Source: Adiantum capillus-veneris
Lineage: Eukaryota; Streptophyta; Polypodiopsida; Polypodiales; Pteridaceae
Direction: 5' to 3'
Assembly (NCBI GenBank): GCA_014529385.2
Contig: CM043971.1
Span: 32,009,209 to 32,073,208 of the forward strand
DNA length: 64,000 nucleotides
Shown piece by piece: positions 1 to 8,704 of this stretch. The position numbers and the translations under genes were made by a program. Below the pieces are notes generated by a model, which did not search any database, was not told where the DNA came from, and saw only the letters and a list, made by a program, of their open reading frames with translations. The stretch's first letter is position 1. Every line of letters begins with the position of its first letter.

Positions 1-480
1 GTGATCCAAACAATCAAAATTTCTTGACATTTGGTAGTGTTACAAAACGGTGTTTTTTGAACACCCTCAATCTTGGAGATATCATACTCTTTCTAGTTAG
101 TCTTTTATTGTATATGCGATGAAGACCATCATTTTTATGAAACTGTCAAGTTGGTGGTAATCTTTATGTTTATACTTTATACTATTTTGACATAATCAAT
201 GTATACAATGCGTATTATTCACATCAAATGGTGTTTTTCAACACCTCCTTTTTTTGAGACACCATCTCTAAAACCTTTGAGTGAAGTTTTAAAGCATGTA
301 CTTGATGTAAAAAATCTTCATCTTAACATTGATTCTTTGGCACAAACTTATATTAGGAGTTTTTATATTGTAGTTTTATGTTAAGAAATAATTTCAAAGT
401 TACAATTATGATAGTTTATCTAAGTAAGTGTTTAATCTAACTTTGTATAGTTAAATAAAATACCAAATGGATTATAGGTG
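1..480. repeat. AT-rich dispersed repeat, copy 1
   Basis: No gene is visible. The stretch holds a recurring block with a short dyad, a TGGTGTTTTT-type core followed by ACACCTC, near 41-75 and again near 225-260. A diverged third copy lies at 1330-1370. Each block is followed by a loosely similar AT-rich tail with a TTATATTGGAGG-like stretch and a GATAATTTAT-like stretch. I read this as an old non-coding repeat family. No terminal repeats or target duplication could be set. Confidence 0.45.
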
Positions 481-485
481 CAATA

Positions 486-1110
486 GATGACATTTTATGG
501 TCTTAGGGCCATAGGATACTCTATAGTATTGTTTATATTTTTGAATTGTTTGTGAACATAGATCATAGAGGGTTTTTCTCACTACCATAGAGGATATCCT
601 ATGGCTTTGGGGCCACATGGTCTCAATATTGATCGTAGAGGATTTCTTACTAGCATAGAGGGTACCTTGTGGCCCTAGGTCCATAGGGTGCAAACACAGA
701 GTATAGAGGATTTCTTGCTAGCACAGAGGGCACCCTATAGTCTAAGGCCATATGGTGACAACATATAGAATAAAGGGTTTCTAACTAGCATACGAGGCAC
801 ACCTTGTGCGCCTGGGGACATAGTGTGCCAACATAGAGCATAGAAGGGTTTGTTATTGGCATAAACAACATCTTGTGGCCCTAAGACAACCTACATCCTT
901 AGGGACATAGAGTGGCACATAAATAAAGTCCCATACGGCTTTGAAGGACTGGACCTCTTTGTACGTTGGGACCAGCTAACAATCCTAACCCTATGGCCTT
1001 GAGGTCATAAAGAGACATATTAAAGTCATAGACATGTCTACAAAGAGCACCATATGGCCTTAAGGCCATAGGTGCAATAGATGGCATCTCATGGTCTTAT
1101 AGCCATAGGA
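486..1110. repeat. degenerate tandem array of ~70-bp units
   Basis: Units recur with a core of TAGCATAGAGG followed about 20 bases on by a palindromic GGCCTTAGGGCC-type block. Clear unit starts fall near 649, 717, 783 and 855, giving a 66-72 bp period. The array is flanked by direct repeats of about 65 bp, at about 471-535 and 1069-1135, both running GGTGCAATAGATG(A/G)CAT and then a CATAGGAT block. Copies are strongly diverged, so the array is old. The short ORFs in it are not credible genes. Confidence 0.6.
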
Positions 1111-1865
1111 TGCTATATAGCATTGTTTTGACTTTTTAAGTGTGAAATATTAGTTTGAATGTTGTTTAAATTATCGTGTATTTAAAACTTGATAGCATGC
1201 TACAAAACCATGACCAAGTATTTTGTTATACATGGATTAAGGTCACCAAATTATGACAAGAGTGTTTAATAGTATTTGCCTTTACATATTATCTTTTTTA
1301 ATTGCTGTAATCAATCTATATGCTGCTTTAAAATCATATCAATTGGTTTTTTTGACACCTCATTTTTTGAGAATCTACTTCTAGAAGCATTTGTTGAATT
1401 TTGAAAAGCATTGATGTCATACAAATCCTCTTTCCAAAAACTATATTGGAGGTTTATTCTTAAATTTTATAGTAGAGAAATTAAAATAGACTCATACAAT
1501 CATGATAATTTATTTAAATTAAAGGCAACTAGAGCTTAGAAATCATTAAATAACACAATCCTAGCATACACATTTGGTATTTAGGAAATGGGATTTTCCC
1601 AAATTATCTAAAATGGTGTTAGACCTTCGGAGAAGGGCTTTCATTACACAATGTGGAACAATATTTTCGTGGATCTTAGAAGGCTTCAAGAAGCCATGCT
1701 TAGATTTTACGAGTTACCTGAAGAAGGTGACACACTTTACTTTTTTCTTTGGTATTATTCTTATCATAGACTCTGAAGTTTAAGGTCTTAGCACTATTTA
1801 TTTTGTAGTGCTTGGCACAAAAGTCGCTTTTGTGCTGAAACTCGATGAGTGTCAAATAGTGAAAG
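1111..1865. repeat. AT-rich repeat, diverged copy; no gene seen
   Basis: The part at 1311-1560 is a diverged copy of the 180-420 block: the same TTTTTTGACACCTC core, the same order of AT-rich blocks and the same spacing. No credible gene was found. The 69-codon ORF at 1574-1783 has no recognisable domain and no family support. Confidence 0.35.
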
Positions 1866-1947
1866 GCCGAAGGTTAGAGAGGCTAAGTGTCACTCTAATG
1901 AATGATGCCGAAGGTTAGAGAGGCTAAGTGTCACTCTAATGAATGAG
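1866..1947. repeat. two-copy 41-bp tandem duplication
   Basis: A 41-bp unit starting GCCGAAGGTTAGAGAGGC occurs twice head to tail, at 1866 and 1907, with the copies identical except at the very end. The near-identity points to a recent local duplication. It lies just upstream of the transposase-like pseudogene. Confidence 0.85.
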
Positions 1948-2031
1948 GCCCTTCTGCAAACCAAGCAAAGGGATTCAGTCGAGCCATCTCCCACCCCATC
2001 TTTTAGAGTGCAATCAGAGAAAGACATTTAG

Positions 2032-3420
2032 TGGTTGGGTGCTATTGAGGTGCCCAAAGAGACCAATGGAGTACTTTCATGGATTTTTGAGAGAACTCCA
2101 TGGATCACAGAAGTAATACACTCCCAAACTGCAGGTCAGAAGTTGGAGATTGAGGGTTTTGGTAGTTATGATGTGGAGTGGCACTTAGGTGGGGATTTGA
2201 AGACCATAAAGTGTTTGCTTGGCTGCAAACAAGGGGCTTCTTCTCTCATGCCTTGTCCATTTTGCACTCGAGGGTACAAACCTAATGGACAAAAATCACA
2301 TAAGAGCACTACAAAGGCCGGTTCCATGCTTCCATGGCAAGGGCATGGAGAACAAGGGTTAGATTGTCGTGATGTCGGAGATGAAGGTAGAGAATGGGAA
2401 GCGTCTATTCTGAAATGTCCCATGCTCAATGCCCCAGACCGTGATCAAAGGGACCACGCTTGGAATCCAATCTTTCAATTTCCTCTATCGAATGTACATT
2501 TTTGTACATTACACGCATTCATGCGCATTTTTTATAGGCTATTGAAGCTCCACATTGACTATGCTTTCACAATGAAACCGTTGGAAAAGTCCCAGGAAGC
2601 GATCGAAAGAGTGGAGGTACTCTTGAATTCCATTGGCTGTCACGGTAGAAATGTGTCTATCGTTGCTGCAGAGAACACAGGGGAGGCCCATGAAATTGCT
2701 CAACAAGTGTCAATGAGTGGACAAAAAGCTAGACACTTTTTAAAGAAAGTTTCCCAAGGAAAGCCAAGTCGATATGATGCTCAAAACAGCTCCAACCAGC
2801 AGGCAGGTAATCTTTGGGAGCTTTGGAAGGAGTTATGCAAAGCTACTACCGACAATGATTCAAATGGCGAGCTTGCAAATAAGCGCAAGCAAGTTTGGGC
2901 ACATTTTGATAAAATGGTCAAGCTTATGGGCCTTAACAGCACAAGAGAAGAACAACGCCAATCATTTCAAAAAGCCTTGGCGGATTCCACCAAGGTCTTC
3001 ACCCTTTCTTGGGGTGAAAATAACATCACACATTACATGGTGTATTCATTACAAGGGATTGTTTTTATTTAATAATGTGGATCGTTTACTCATGTGAACA
3101 ACATATCTTGTTTGCGCATGGTGCAATTTTTATGCACAAGTATGGATTGCTTGAAATTTTTAGCACTCAAGGCATGGAGAAGTCCCATTATCGAGCAAGG
3201 GGAGTGTACTTCAAAAATACTCGACATGGTGGTGGAATGGTGCAATCCAATTATTTGGAGGAGATGTTCAACTGGTTTTTACGCACAACATTTTCTCGTA
3301 AGCTCACAATGGAGCGTGCACGACAATCCAAGATTGCTATTGAAGTGTAGAAATGGAGTCGTCAAGAGCATAGCAACAAGTGGCAAATGTCGCAAGGTCC
3401 CACCAAGCATGCTGCATGGC
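2032..3420 (+). pseudogene. transposase-like protein gene, frameshifted
   Basis: An open frame runs from a stop at 2029-2031 to 3072 and has no ATG until mid-protein, so it is 5'-truncated or an internal exon; TTTAG just before it could be a splice acceptor. The protein has an acidic GGDLK motif, a CPFC pair about 23 residues later, and a THYM segment near its end. After a frameshift between about 3045 and 3110, the same protein continues at about 3110-3347 with STQGMEKSHYRAR and NTRHGG, then meets a TAG at 3348-3350. It probably runs on in that frame to about 3420. The order (D in GGDLK, CxxC, a H-A-x-x-R helix in LHAFMRIF, E in QGMEKSH) resembles uncharacterised eukaryotic transposase-like proteins. 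That family placement is inference from motif layout only. The gene lies 216 bp upstream of the H3-like ORF on the same strand. Confidence 0.45.
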
Positions 3421-3545
3421 GGCGATGCAAAGTGTGACAAGAATCAAAGTGGATACTGCGCGAGTCACTAAACATGAACGCAAGGTCCAACTCTTAGCGA
3501 CATGTTTATTTAAAAAATAATACTTTTAAAAAAGAATTAGTGTGA

Positions 3546-3580
3546 ACAGGGCCCTTTTTAAATGGGCCCTTATAAATATT
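3546..3580 (+). promoter_or_regulatory. core promoter of the H3-like gene
   Basis: A TATAAATA box lies at 3571-3578, about 60 bp before the ATG. Directly upstream is a small dyad, GGGCCC TTTTTAAAT GGGCCC (about 3549-3569). The GGGCCC-T-TATAAA layout is nearly repeated upstream of the convergent minus-strand gene at 7218-7232 (GGGTCC-AT-TATAAAA). Shared promoters suggest the two genes belong to one cassette and are expressed together. This is inference from sequence similarity. Confidence 0.55.
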
Positions 3581-3635
3581 GCATGCTCTCATAAAACACT
3601 CATTTCTTAAGAACAGGTGAGCTCTTACCAACGAA

Positions 3636-4532
3636 ATGGCGTGCACCAAACAAACCACGAAAGAGCATCTTCCTGCCAACAAAAACACCCTCCAAGGATG
3701 TGAGAAGCCGTCATGGCTTAAAGGCTTAAAAAAACAGCCACGAACGCCTGGCCATTCCAGGAACTCATCTTGTAGTGGGCATGGTGGTAGGGCACGAGAG
3801 TCATCGAGGACTGTTGAATCTCCACCTCCTCAAGATATAACACCTAGAAGGAGAATGAATCAACGTGCCCAGTGTTGGAGAGAAGAAGAGGGCCACCAAA
3901 CAACAGAGTCCGATAGGGAGCAGCCATCACGCCACCAATCACAAGCAGGACCATCCAGGACTCGGGTGGTCCATACAGACACTGAATCAGAGAGTGAGCC
4001 ACCTTGGCTGCGAGATAAAATACCGCGCACACACCGGGTGGCCGTTGGGGGGAAGACATTGCCTCAAGGCCAGGGAGCTCTCCCCACACGACAAGATCGG
4101 CAGCCAAGGAAAGAGGAAGAATCAGAAGAGGCTGTAGAACCAGCCCCTAAGCATGTAAAGAGACGCAAGTCTAAGTTTTTTAAGAAGCCTAAACGCCACC
4201 CGCCAGCAAATGTGCAAGTGCCCCCAAGACAACCGCAGCGGCGCCGAAAAATAGCAAGGGCATTTGCAAAAATCCGCCACTACCAGAAGACGACGGAGAT
4301 TTTGATTCGACATGCCCCCTTTGCTTGCACTGTGAAGGAGGTGCTTCAAAGCTATGGAAATCAGTATAGAATGCAAGCAATAGCGCTAGAGGCTATTCAA
4401 GAAGCTGCAGAGGCCCACATCATTTCGGTGTTGGAAGATACCAACCTATGCGCCATTCATGCAAAGCGAGTGACAAAGCAGCCAAAAGATATGCAGCTTG
4501 CACGTCGATTGCGACGAGACTTGGAGCATTAG
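3636..4532 (+). CDS. histone H3-like protein with ~200-residue N-terminal extension
   Basis: A single uninterrupted ORF of 298 residues. Residues 209-298 align without gaps to the H3 histone fold from the end of alpha-N to the C-terminus, roughly 55% identical by eye, and keep signatures such as IRHYQKTTEILIR, EDTNLCAIHAKRVT and PKDMQLARR. Loop 1 has canonical length and the alpha-3 start is that of H3, not the longer, diverged form of plant CENH3. The N-terminus reads MACTKQTTKE: K4 is kept, but R2 is Cys, R8 is Lys and K9 is Glu in H3 numbering. Residues 10-175 are hydrophilic (R, S, P, E, Q rich) and unlike H3. Residues 174-189 hold RRKS and KKPKR, which may correspond to H3 ARKS (K27) and KKPHR. 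So it looks like H3 with an insertion between tip and fold. The gene is intronless, with an AATAAA at about 4690. Lack of lesions beside a broken neighbour suggests recent capture or selection. A captured-pseudogene origin is not excluded. Confidence 0.85.
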   Translation: MACTKQTTKEHLPANKNTLQGCEKPSWLKGLKKQPRTPGHSRNSSCSGHGGRARESSRTVESPPPQDITPRRRMNQRAQCWREEEGHQTTESDREQPSRHQSQAGPSRTRVVHTDTESESEPPWLRDKIPRTHRVAVGGKTLPQGQGALPTRQDRQPRKEEESEEAVEPAPKHVKRRKSKFFKKPKRHPPANVQVPPRQPQRRRKIARAFAKIRHYQKTTEILIRHAPFACTVKEVLQSYGNQYRMQAIALEAIQEAAEAHIISVLEDTNLCAIHAKRVTKQPKDMQLARRLRRDLEH

Positions 4533-4689
4533 CCGAAGTTACCCCTCTTTTTGTATTGCACACCCTTATCTTTGTAATGATTTGACTTTCCAATGATAAT
4601 ATGATCAACAGTTGTGTCAATTGTGTCTATTATCTTTGTAATGAAATGACTTTGTAATTTCAAGTTCTGTATGTAATTTCAGTCAATTT

Positions 4690-4883
4690 CAATAAATTTG
4701 TGCTTTTAAGTACCCTTGGGGGTAGATAAGCCTATAAGGGGCAAAAAAAAACCTGGCCACAAGGGCACGCAAATGGCTCATCCATCAATTTTGGATGGGC
4801 CATTTGCGCGCCCTTGTGGCCAGGCTTTTTTTTGCCCCTTGTAAGCTTATTTACCCCCAAGGGTACTTAAAAAACACAAATTT
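4690..4883. repeat. palindrome 1 (hairpin, ~75-bp arms plus flanks)
   Basis: The core 4709-4867 is a near-perfect palindrome: AGTACCC at 4709 pairs with GGGTACT at 4861-4867, centred near 4788 on TCCATCAATTTTGGA. The arms contain GGGGGTAGATAAGCC, a run of A, CTGGCCACAAGGGC and GCAAATGG. Pairing continues outwards through AAATTTGTG-type sequence. The AATAAA signal at about 4690 sits at the foot of the hairpin. A foldback MITE or a structured transcript end are both possible. Confidence 0.8.
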
Positions 4884-5221
4884 ACTGAAACCTATTGGTT
4901 TTGCAACATTATTTTACATGGATCCTTGTGGACACCCTTTTTTTCCATTTCAAGCTTTGAATTCCCTATAGGATATCAAAAAAAATAACATATTGTGAAA
5001 CCAAGTGTCTATGCAACATTAATTTGGATTTTTCAAATGTCCAATGTAATTGGACTTTTTGGTGCAGGGGTGTACTAGGTAGAGCTAAAGCACGTGATAG
5101 TGTGTTGGAAACTTCATTTCATAATTGATTTCACCTTTTCTAGTGTCCTTGAGTGTGAACATATGCTGGAATTGCCATAAAAAGGGTGCATCTAAATTAA
5201 TGATGCAAAACCAATTCATTT

Positions 5222-5420
5222 CAATAAATTTGTGCTTTGTAAGTATCCTAGGGGGTAGATAAGCCTACCAGTGGTAAAATAAAGCCTGACCACAAGGGCG
5301 CGCAAATGGCCCATCCAAAACTGATGGATGGGCCATTTGCGCGTCCTTGTAGCCAGGCTTTTTTTGGCCCTTGGTAGGCTTATCTACCCCCTTGGGAACA
5401 TAAAATACCTAAATTTACTG
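5222..5420. repeat. palindrome 2, same family as palindrome 1
   Basis: A second near-perfect hairpin, core about 5237-5403, centred near 5318, has the same arm sequence (GGGGGTAGATAAGCCTAC, CCACAAGGGCGCGCAAATGG) and the same flanking AAATTTGTG. It differs from palindrome 1 at several positions, so the two copies are not identical. Each hairpin lies downstream of one of the two convergent genes. Confidence 0.8.
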
Positions 5421-5578
5421 AAATTGACTGAAATTACATACAGAACTTGAAATCACAAAGTCACCAATCAAAACAATTTTCATATCACCAAATTGAAACA
5501 ATTTTCAAGATTGACAAACCACATTCAAAAGAATTTGCAAGATAGAGAGACAATTACTTCCAAAATGGTGATTTTACA

Positions 5579-7135
5579 TCATGTATCTAAGGAGTTCATA
5601 ATTTTTTTGACCATTTCCTGGCGCTTATTTTGCACGTAAGGAAACTCCCCAGTCAAGAGGGACTGCGCTATGGCCTTTGGTTCAGTTGAGCCAATGGAAG
5701 CATGTATCCCTATCTGGGCAAGCACTTTACCACGAAAGCCAATGCCAAACGCTGTGCATACAAGGGATCTACGCACTAGGAACACTTGATGCGCAGTTTG
5801 AGCAATGGTGCTCAAACACAAAAACTTGCTCAAAGCTTTTAACGACCAAGTCATAAAATGGGCTTGGAGAGTAAATTCATTATGGATAATGGCCACTTCG
5901 CCAGGGGGGAGTTGTCCTAGGTAATGCGCAAGGGAAGCTTGAGGTCCAAAGCCTGCAGCAAAATCATCAACCTCCACAACATCTTGTCATAAACCGATGA
6001 AGGTTGAGAAAAAAAACAATGAAGGATAAAATAGTAACATGAAAATTAGGATACAGTTTACCTCTTGCTCCTTGTCGTCCTCCTCCCTGTTGCCCTTTGC
6101 ATCCAAGTCAATGCTCCCATGCACCACAGATACGACCTTTGGATCATCAGATGGGAGGTTGCATAATGGCATAGGCATCCTAGCAGCCTCAACCTTGGCT
6201 TGCATGGCTTGGAATTCTTCATCAGCCACGCGCAACTGCTCTGCTACCAGGAACTCCGCACATACAACTGCAATAGTGTCAGCAATAGAGTCCCCATCTG
6301 GCAAGAGCTTGCTTTCTAGGACATCTGGCGTATTGTCTAAGGGACATTTGGTTTTGTTGCATAGCACACTCAAGCATTCATCCATGCGCAGGCCAAATAC
6401 TTTCTCCAAATCATGCAGAAACACATACTCCTCCCCATCCACTAACACTGAGGAGAAGCGGCTGATTTCTACCTCTGGGAGAGCCACATCCGTCAGTGGT
6501 AGTGGCACTGGAGTGTCACTAGGGCCAGCCACAACTATGGATTTCTCAACCACTTCCTCAAGATCCCTAGGGTACTCGAGCCGGTGTGCCTTTCCTTCCG
6601 CTGTAGGGTTCATGGGGATAACCTGCTGCTCCTTGGTCTCCTTGATAAAGGACCCAACCTGAAGGTGTGGTAAGCGAAGCTCCTCCAAATCAGGTTCCTT
6701 GCTCACCAAGAAGATAAATGCTGCGAGCCGCGGAAGGTAATCCACCCCCAACTTGCGCTTCTTGAGCGCTGACACCCCTGGGGCTTGCTTGTCCAAGTAA
6801 TGGCCTGCATCGGTTGCAATTTCTTGGAATCGTTGCAAACGCTTGGAGAATGGGCGATCACCTTTGTGTATATAGCGCAAAAGATCGCAAGGCACCCAGA
6901 TCCCTACATGTGGGGGGATAGATACAGAATATTTTATGATGTGCTCCTCCATAAATGCAAAAATCTCGGAAAATGCATCCATGTGAAGGGCAACTGTGGC
7001 ATCAAGGTCAGGGAGACGAGTAAAAAAGGTGTGGAGGTCTAACTTCCCTTTGTATTTGGTGTCCTCGAGGAAGAGGATGAAGCATGACAAAGGGGTGGAT
7101 GTGGCTGCAGATGCAGAGGCTGTGGAAGCATCCAT
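5579..7135 (-). CDS. unrecognised two-exon gene, ~488 residues
   Basis: Exon 1 runs from the ATG at 7135 to 6062 and exon 2 from about 5971 to the stop at 5579. A 90-bp intron with GTAAAC at its 5' end and GGAG at its 3' end joins them in frame (phase 0). Reading through the intron gives a hydrophobic tail that is not credible. The protein starts MDASTASASAATS, a low-complexity head. It is then soluble, with a basic patch ALKKRKLG, a central acidic and proline-rich part, a segment VDGEEYVFLHDLEKVFGL, an acidic run before the splice (NREEDDKEQE) and a compact C-terminal part. I do not recognise the family. A TATA box lies ~83 bp upstream of the ATG with the same GGGYCC block as the H3-like gene. 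It converges on that gene and shares its mirrored 3' sequence, so a common cassette is likely. The splice sites are my inference. Confidence 0.6.
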
Positions 7136-7217
7136 GTCTAGCCTGGGGTGTAGATAGAGAGTGGAGGAGCTCAAGAGTTGCAAAAGTGAAAATAGTGAAT
7201 GAGTTAGGTGGCCCCCC

Positions 7218-7232
7218 TTTTATAATGGACCC
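7218..7232 (-). promoter_or_regulatory. core promoter of the 5579-7135 gene
   Basis: On the minus strand GGGTCC-AT-TATAAAA is followed after ~83 bp by the ATG at 7135. The block closely matches the GGGCCC-T-TATAAAT of the H3-like gene. Confidence 0.5.
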
Positions 7233-7363
7233 TTTTTTTAAGACATAAAAAAAGGCACTTTCACCAAAAAATGATTTCTCATCCCAATGCAAAAAATTAT
7301 ATTCAAAGGCAAATCATGTTGATTACAACAGGGATCAGTTTGAAAATTGCAAGAGTTACAAAG

Positions 7364-8086
7364 TTATAAGATCGATAGCATAGTTCCATCCATCCCCCAG
7401 TCCTCCTCGACCTTCAATTTTTCTTCCATTCTCTTCCCAATCTGCGGACATTCATTACAATAAGCATCCAATGATCGACAAACCATGATGTTTAAAAAAT
7501 GTGGTGGAAGGATTCTCACCTTGTGACCTTGTAAAAAAAATTGTGCTTGTTGAAGGGCCTCAAAACCCATAATAACCAAATGTTCTCTAACATTACTGAG
7601 AGTCCAATGCTTGTTCACTTGGACTGCCTCCAAAGCATCGTTGGGCATCTTCATTGCAATGTCAAAGCTTGAAATAGCGCCGTCTACACTATGTAAGGGA
7701 GTCCATACTCCAAGCTTGCACATCCAACGATCATAGTGAAATCGTATGTACAAGGAGGTGCGGGATTTCAAATAGCGCATTCCAATACCTGAAGCTCCAA
7801 CCTTACAACAGTATCGGTCCCCGTTGTGCATGCCCTCCACAAAACCCCATTCCTCTTCTAAAAGCCTTCCTAATTCCTCGTAATGCGCATCTTTACATAC
7901 AAGAATTGTGGTAGTCTCCACAAATCCAAACTCTTTAAAAATGTGCACAAAACAATGAATAGGCAAACACCAACTCAAGCCCACAGACCTAGAAGCTTTA
8001 GAGTATTTCAAAGAGTTTTGGACATCCATTATTATCTTTTTCTTGAAAGATGCTACCGACCACAAATCTGGCACCGGCCACTCCAT
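7364..8086 (-). CDS. unrecognised 240-residue protein
   Basis: An uninterrupted ORF with an ATG at 8086 (MEWPVPDLW). It is soluble, with evenly spread hydrophobics and no signal peptide or membrane segment. It has many Cys and Trp residues, for example ILVCKDAHYEELGRLL, RDYRCC-like spacing around residue 110, and an end rich in Cys and acidic residues (DAYCNECP, then an acidic tail). I do not recognise it. It lies 229 bp upstream of the 5579-7135 gene on the same strand, next to a TATA-less stretch, and could also be a downstream exon of a gene beginning at 8704. Codon and base use resembles its left neighbour more than the retroelements. Confidence 0.45.
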   Translation of the reverse strand: MEWPVPDLWSVASFKKKIIMDVQNSLKYSKASRSVGLSWCLPIHCFVHIFKEFGFVETTTILVCKDAHYEELGRLLEEEWGFVEGMHNGDRYCCKVGASGIGMRYLKSRTSLYIRFHYDRWMCKLGVWTPLHSVDGAISSFDIAMKMPNDALEAVQVNKHWTLSNVREHLVIMGFEALQQAQFFLQGHKVRILPPHFLNIMVCRSLDAYCNECPQIGKRMEEKLKVEEDWGMDGTMLSIL

Positions 8087-8425
8087 ACTTAATAAGGAAG
8101 TTACTTTGATGGGTTCAAGCGTTCCAAACGCTTGTGTAGAAGTAGGGACAATAAAGGAGTGAGAATAGGAGAAAATCCTTCATTGAACCAGTTTGGTTGG
8201 GCAAAGATGTGGGAACATTATTGCTCCAATATCCGCATGTATAGCATTGAATGTGCCGGAGAGACAATGTAATGGCTGCTCCTCCACCAACGTGGATGGA
8301 AATATGACTATAAATGCATGACAAATCTTAAGTATGAATCCATAATAACATTACACTGTGATTTCACACCTGGCTTTGTATTCTCAAAACATGTACTTCC
8401 AATGTGTTGGAAATCGAGGTGGTTG

Positions 8426-8704
8426 TTACAAATGCATGGTTGACATTGAGGAAACATGTTGCACAATGGCTACGGTCCCCTTGTCTTTGCGGTTCTTGAA
8501 GCCAAGGAGCTTTCCTTTCCAATGAAGATCCAAGTTTGCACGATTCCGCATACGATGAGGGCAAATAGCAGATGGTTGCATGTATACCCAAGCACCTTTG
8601 GTGAACTCTTGTGGCACCCACTCATCATCTACACCTCTAGTGTTGTTGCATGCAAGTGTTGTGACCTCATCCTTTGGCCGCCTTTGCGAAGTAGACTTGG
8701 CCAT
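8426..8704 (-). CDS. short ORF, possible first exon
   Basis: A 92-codon ORF starts at an ATG in a strong plant context (ACCATGGC) at 8704. It reads MAKSTSQRRPKDEV, then WVPQEFTKGAWVYMQPSAIC, then a basic KLLGFKNRKDKG segment. The minus-strand sequence upstream (8705-8900) is pyrimidine-rich with CTCTCTCTC, as in plant 5' leaders. The ORF ends soon after, and sequence below it has no obvious continuation, so it may be exon 1 spliced towards 8086 or a stand-alone small protein. The product is unknown. Confidence 0.3.
   Translation of the reverse strand: MAKSTSQRRPKDEVTTLACNNTRGVDDEWVPQEFTKGAWVYMQPSAICPHRMRNRANLDLHWKGKLLGFKNRKDKGTVAIVQHVSSMSTMHL

Larger units (their letters stand above)
4641..5465. 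repeat. nested long inverted repeat between convergent genes
   Basis: The left edge (GACTTTGTAATTTCAAGTTC and onward, from about 4644) and the right edge (to about 5462) are reverse complements over about 65 bp. The inner edges also pair: TATTGGTTTTGCAACATT near 4890 pairs with the complement of the stretch near 5190-5210. Within this lie two separate hairpins (4690-4883 and 5222-5420). The unit therefore folds on itself at two scales. It fills the gap between the 3' ends of the H3-like gene and the 5579-7135 gene, so both transcripts probably end in the same mirrored sequence. Confidence 0.75.

Noticed and set aside
471-1135. CRISPR-like array
   Set aside because: Units vary throughout with no constant repeat plus variable spacer pattern, and the context is a plant genome.
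3636-4532. Reading the H3-like ORF as CENH3
   Set aside because: Loop 1 has no insertion and the EDTNLCAIHAKRVT stretch is that of canonical H3; the long tail alone is not enough.
5579-7135. BRO/KilA-type DNA-binding or giant-virus origin of the cassette
   Set aside because: The hint (VDGEEYVFLHDLEKVFGL) is weak; a spliceosomal intron and plant-like TATA promoters do not favour a viral origin, and no capsid or polymerase gene is present.
7883-8092. Plus-strand ORF opposite the 240-residue gene
   Set aside because: Antisense shadow with no start context or domain.
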